Shown in pieces: positions 60,329 to 64,000 of a stretch of 64,000 nucleotides of DNA (its first letter is position 1; every line of letters starts with the position of its first letter). A program made the translations under genes and the position numbers. The notes beneath the pieces were generated by a model that was given only the letters and a program-made list of their open reading frames with translations, made no database searches and was not told where the DNA came from. The stretch comes from Linnemannia hyalina (Eukaryota > Mortierellomycota > Mortierellomycetes > Mortierellales > Mortierellaceae): positions 2,852,001 through 2,916,000 of the forward strand of contig JAHRHY010000003.1 in assembly GCA_019671135.1 (NCBI GenBank). Reading direction: 5' to 3'.

Positions 60329-61141
60329 AGTTTCGATCAAATAAACAAACGAATCTTCGACGCACCTGCAAATAGTGCAATTGGCTGATAATGTTCGTGC
60401 CTTGTGCCCTAAATGTATCTTGACACGCTATTTTTTGGTTCTCCATATCTTCCGTCTTTACCTCACGCTCTCTTGTTCATCCCAGCCTCTCTTCCTTTTT
60501 TTCAGACTACGACGACGACGAGAACGATATTTACAACAATAATATCGCCACCAACAGCAAGGAACACCACCAGCACTCGCAGGCTCAGATACCCTCATGC
60601 ACCTCACCACCTTCCATGCCTTTTCACCCTCTTCGACGCGACCGGACAAACCACGGAGAGCGAGAAGACCAGCTCCTAGTTCTTTTTTTTTCTTCTCTCG
60701 CGGTCGTGTCCTTACACAGTTTCTCTCTCTCTCACCTTTGCCTCGTAATGAACCAAAAATAGCTTGCAGAGATGAATGAACAAGACGTCTCCCTTGTATT
60801 CGTCGCACTCGTTTTAGGTATGGGTTTGAACTGACGACCAACCCTTGACTTATGGTTTCCTGGGACAATTATTTAGAGCTGGAGTGAGCCACCAAGGGAA
60901 TGGCGTATCAGAGATTCGAACGACACGCATTCGTTTTCAGGACCAGAACCGTTGGTACGCCACTGAACCCACCTCTGATAAAGGGTGCTTCAGATAATCG
61001 TAATTGTGTCAAAAGAAAATTGATCATGTCAAAAATAATCTGATCCTTCGTAGCCTGCCGGAAATGTGCCGCGGTATTGGAAAGGAAAGGAAGTAGAGTA
61101 GCAGTAGCAGATAAGCAACGACGACAGCGACACCTACGAAG
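60329..61141. other. intergenic region with tRNA-like sequences
   Basis: No protein gene is recognised. The left part is the C/T-rich 3' flank of the Tpa1 gene. On the minus strand at 60820-60962 two A-box/B-box-like pairs occur (see separate entry). Confidence 0.45.
60822..60962 (-). repeat. tRNA-like (possible SINE head) sequences
   Basis: Read on the minus strand, TGGCGTACCAACGG followed by GTTCGAATC (60901-60962) resembles RNA polymerase III A and B boxes, and the ends TGGCGTA and TACGCCA are perfectly complementary. A second pair, TGGCTCACTCCAG and AGTTCAAACCC (60822-60891), follows. Neither folds into a complete cloverleaf; the first is only 62 nt. They may be tRNA-derived SINE or degenerate tRNA sequence. 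Confidence 0.3.
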
Positions 61142-63190
61142 ATGACACGGGGCGAGGAGGAGGATGAAAAAGTACTCGGACCTGCAAAGGATTCGGCAGA
61201 AGAGCGTCGTCGAGCAACATTAGAGATTAAGAAGCAATACCTTCATTTCAAGAACCCTGATCTGTCAGACGCCACGTTGACGTGTTATGCTCCGCCGTTA
61301 GTTGACTAGGATGTAAGTGCTGGACCTCAAAGGTCCACTGGGGGGGAGGGGAGGTGGCAAAGAAGCAGCTATATTGTTTAACGCTTTTTCTTCTTCTTTT
61401 GTTTTGTCGCTGAAAACACAAATAGGCATTCTGTGTGAAGCATTATGGAAGCAATGTAGATGTGGAACCAAACAAAGTTTGCGACTTCTTTCGACGGCGT
61501 GTGTTCACACGGAGCAAAGCACTTACAATTAATCTCGCGTATGGCTACAGTGGCAATATTGGGCGGTTGGAGACGGATCCCGCAGATGAGCGTGAGGATG
61601 CAAAGGTTAGAGTTGTTTGCTGAACGCAAAGCTACACTTAAACAGACTCGACTTGTGATATACATGCGAGACAATTAATTGACATTTTGTTTATTTGTTC
61701 GTGGGTGTAGCCATACAGACGTGCCGGGATAAGGGCGAGAAGACGTGTCACTTCGTGGCGCCTCTCGGATATGAAGGGGTCGAAGCGTATTTGAAGTCTC
61801 TAGTTGTCGAATGGGGGTTTCAGGCAGCCGCCAAGAAGCACACCTTCCCCAAACCGCGTCATTCGGCAATCGTCATGGACGAGCTTGCATTGTGCAGTCG
61901 CACACTGGTGTAAGGCAAGACTATAGACTTTTCACCTGCCAGCCAGGACCGTGTCGGTGCGCCGCCAGAAGAAGGTGGCGATGCTATTAGTAGTGGTAGT
62001 GGAAGCCTCGCAGTCGAGGGTCAACTGTCTACGATGATGCTACAGTTTTGGAAGGGCGAGTATCTGAACTCTATCAATCGTAAGTCATATATCTGGGATC
62101 GGCTTGAGGTCAGTCTGCGACACCATATGCTGTTGAGGGGCGGAATTTGAACTTGACTGATTGCCATGTCCAGATTGTGCTCGCGCACCCATTCGATGCT
62201 ATGACTGCTGCAGGAACAGGACACTAACATTGTCAGGACCGCGTTGTGAGGGGCTTGGAGCTGTCGCTGACTCCGCACAGAACTCGACGTAGGGCGAATG
62301 GGGTGGCAGAGTACCCGATGGCGTTGCGGCATAGGGATGTTGTGCGGTGTCCTATTGGCGCTCTTGCGTTCTGCCTCTTTGAGCGTTTCGATGTATGCTT
62401 ATCTCATTATGTTGGTGGGCTTGTAGTATGCCATCAATGGCTGGAAGTTGGTGCTAACCCTGCTCATTATGGCGTGCGTTTAGATCATGGATGAGCCAGT
62501 CCCAGATTTCAACAACGCGACCGAATGGCCCAACATCAAGATCCTCAAAGCCAAGAACAAACTCAAACCGATCGTTCCCTTAACCCAAAAGCGATCCCTC
62601 CAGGACGTCTTCCGCCAATGGAGAATCAACCCACGCCTCTCCTCCTAACGAGGCCGACTTTCTGGCCTCCAAGAATTGAAAAAGATGGACCTTAGCATAT
62701 TACGCCCTCGGCAACAACGGCTTCGTGGAATATCGGCGGAGGTGGGACAGGAGCAGAGTGATCGGCATTTGAAGATGAAGAAGGACCATTATATCTCCAA
62801 GGAGGATACGTTGAGCTTGTTTGGTATGGCGGGTTTTCCGGATGCAAGGTATTGTCTGTTGAGGGCTCGAGTCGCCCCGGGGTTGGAGCTGCAGAGGTTG
62901 GTGTTCCCATGGATTGAAGGGCAGTTCCAGGATACGGATACGGAGGATTGGGAACATGAGTGTAATAGGGTCATGATGCAGGACATTCTTCTGGCAGACG
63001 CGTCGATCAGCACAGTCGCTCAATCTGAACATTCGGTGCAAGCAACCAGCGTCCGGAAGGGTACAACATCCACCACCGCAACACCTCTGAACCAGGAATC
63101 CTCGAACCACCTGGCGAATCACCTTCCAAGCCCTCATCGACGCCAACGCCCAAGCAGGCGTCACCAGGGCGCTAAGCAGAGCAGGAAATA
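61142..63190 (+). mobile_element. Crypton-type tyrosine-recombinase relic
   Basis: A broken transposon gene. Exon 1 (61142-61312) starts MTRGEEEDEK, reads TLTCYAPPLVD and meets an in-frame TAG at 61307-61309 just before a GTAAGT donor. Exon 2 (61426-61605) reads FCVKHYGSNVDVEPNKV. Later pieces, in shifting frames, read GYEGVEAYLKSLVVEW, then MALRHRDVVRCPIGALAFCLF, VPDFNNATEWPNIKILK, and finally HYISKEDTLSLFGMAGFP with LQRLVFPWIEGQF. This order matches fungal Cryptons and the related Ndc10/GCR1-like DNA-binding proteins. The R-H-R part of the recombinase core is not recoverable; a Tyr remains in DHYISK. Stops and frameshifts mean it is inactive. Confidence 0.7.
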
Positions 63191-63609
63191 ATTGAAGCGA
63201 GGGAATAAGATGCACGATGATTTAAAGCTGCAGAATGCGTTAACGGCTAGGATGATCATGGCACTGACTGATAAAGGGCATTTTGATCCCTTCTGCTGCT
63301 TGCTCGGCGGCGACGGATTCGTGAGGGGGCGCTTGGCAGGATATGGATACGGTGTTGGGATTTTTGGCTAGATGGGGCGGATGGTGGATCTCGGACACGG
63401 GTCGGTGATATGAGGGGAGGAGGACATTTGCAACCGAGAAGGCCGCCTGCCCCTTTCACACTCTGCCTCAGTCACTTCCTCTTCTCTCTACATCTGCCTC
63501 TACCCAACGTACGTGGAGGAACTACTCATAGCACCCACAGCCTTCTTGTAAACTGAGAATAAACAACATTTTATTTAGCATACATTCGCACGCACCAACC
63601 AATGCCCTT
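63191..63609. other. intergenic region
   Basis: Flank of the Crypton relic and the 3' flank of the CoA-binding gene, with an AATAAA motif near 63560. No gene is seen. Confidence 0.4.
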
Positions 63610-63922
63610 TTACAACTGAGCGGCAGGAATCCCATTTTCAAGAACACAAGGCCCACCCGCAATCACCTGCATCCCTTTCTCCTTTGCAAATTCAAGCGCG
63701 GCGTCAGATTCCACGCCCGGTTGAAGCCAGACACGACGGATCCCATTCTTGTGGGCTTCTTCCAGGATGGATTTGGTGACTGTTGGAGGGGTGATGATGG
63801 AAACGTGGTAGTCGGAGAGTGTGCCTGGGAGGGAGGAAAGGCTGGAAACGCAAGGGAGGGATTCGATGGTGGGTTCTTTTGGGTTTACGGGCGTTACGGA
63901 AGGGTAGCCGTTTTCTTGGTAC
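63610..63922 (-). CDS. CoA-binding-domain protein, 3' exon (partial at window edge)
   Basis: Last exon of a minus-strand gene continuing past the right edge. It follows an AACAG acceptor and starts within a codon. It encodes YQENGYPSVTPVNPKEPTIE, then VSIITPPTVTKSIL, AHKNGIRRVWLQPGVES and a stop after VLENGIPAAQL. These are the second half of the small Rossmann-fold CoA-binding domain shared with succinyl-CoA synthetase alpha and bacterial YccU-like proteins. The GXG-type N-terminal half must lie in exons outside the window. The biological role of the family is poorly known. The DNA from 63923 to the edge looks like intron. Confidence 0.85.
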
Positions 63923-64000
63923 CTGTTTCGATCGGTTGTTGAAGAGTGTTGGAGCGTGGGAAGTTTTGTTAAGCGATTGAGGTAAGAAGAGGGTGATAGG

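Noticed and set aside
60901..60962. functional tRNA gene on the minus strand
   Set aside because: Only 62 nt, no acceptable anticodon stem and no paired T stem, despite complementary ends and a B-box-like motif.

Overview
The window is nuclear DNA from a filamentous fungus. Genes are split by short GT-AG introns (mostly 50-160 nt), 5' leaders are pyrimidine-rich, and coding regions are full of Q, H, S, T and N runs. Gene content (chitin deacetylase, Ysa1-like Nudix hydrolase, Bud20, Swi3/Rsc8, Tpa1, a plant-type NDUFB2) plus a Fanzor gene and a Crypton-like relic suggests an early-diverging lineage such as Mortierellomycotina. That placement is inference. No database search was possible; exon models were built by hand from splice signals and reading-frame continuity.

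Layout, left to right. 1-7.9 kb: no gene recognised, low-complexity DNA, probably the long leader/promoter of the next gene. 7.9-12.1 kb: HSF-type transcription factor with two 18-nt micro-exons. 12.6-14.5 kb: complex I subunit NDUFB2 (minus) and Bud20 (plus). 14.7-17.6 kb: ADP-ribose pyrophosphatase (minus) and ataxin-3-like Josephin deubiquitinase (plus). 18.3-19.1 kb: sterol isomerase (EBP). 20.4-21.4 kb: RRM/zinc-knuckle SR protein (minus). 21.7-24.9 kb: Swi3/Rsc8 chromatin-remodelling subunit. 25.4-27.1 kb: GPI-type chitin deacetylase. 27.4-30.4 kb: two decayed genes, one unidentified and one a 5'-nucleotidase. 31.7-41.6 kb: two giant low-complexity proteins, a possibly myristoylated methyltransferase and a divergent SET protein. 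41.9-47.6 kb: coiled-coil protein, F-box protein and a membrane-anchored BAG-like protein. 48.6-54.1 kb: the standout, a seven-intron gene ending in a Fanzor (eukaryotic TnpB/OMEGA nuclease) RuvC domain. 54.3-60.3 kb: valyl-tRNA synthetase (minus) and Tpa1/OGFOD1 (plus) from a shared 237-bp promoter. 60.8-63.2 kb: tRNA-like sequences and a broken Crypton-type tyrosine recombinase. 63.6 kb to the edge: 3' exon of a CoA-binding-domain protein (minus).

Most genes are unrelated housekeeping functions without operon logic. The accessory material sits in three patches: 27.4-30.4, 48.6-54.1 and 60.8-63.2 kb. The Fanzor gene is the main discovery candidate: eight exons join without a stop, RuvC-I Asp, RuvC-II Glu and RuvC-III Asp are all present with a zinc-ribbon, and about 1,100 residues of unassigned sequence precede the nuclease.
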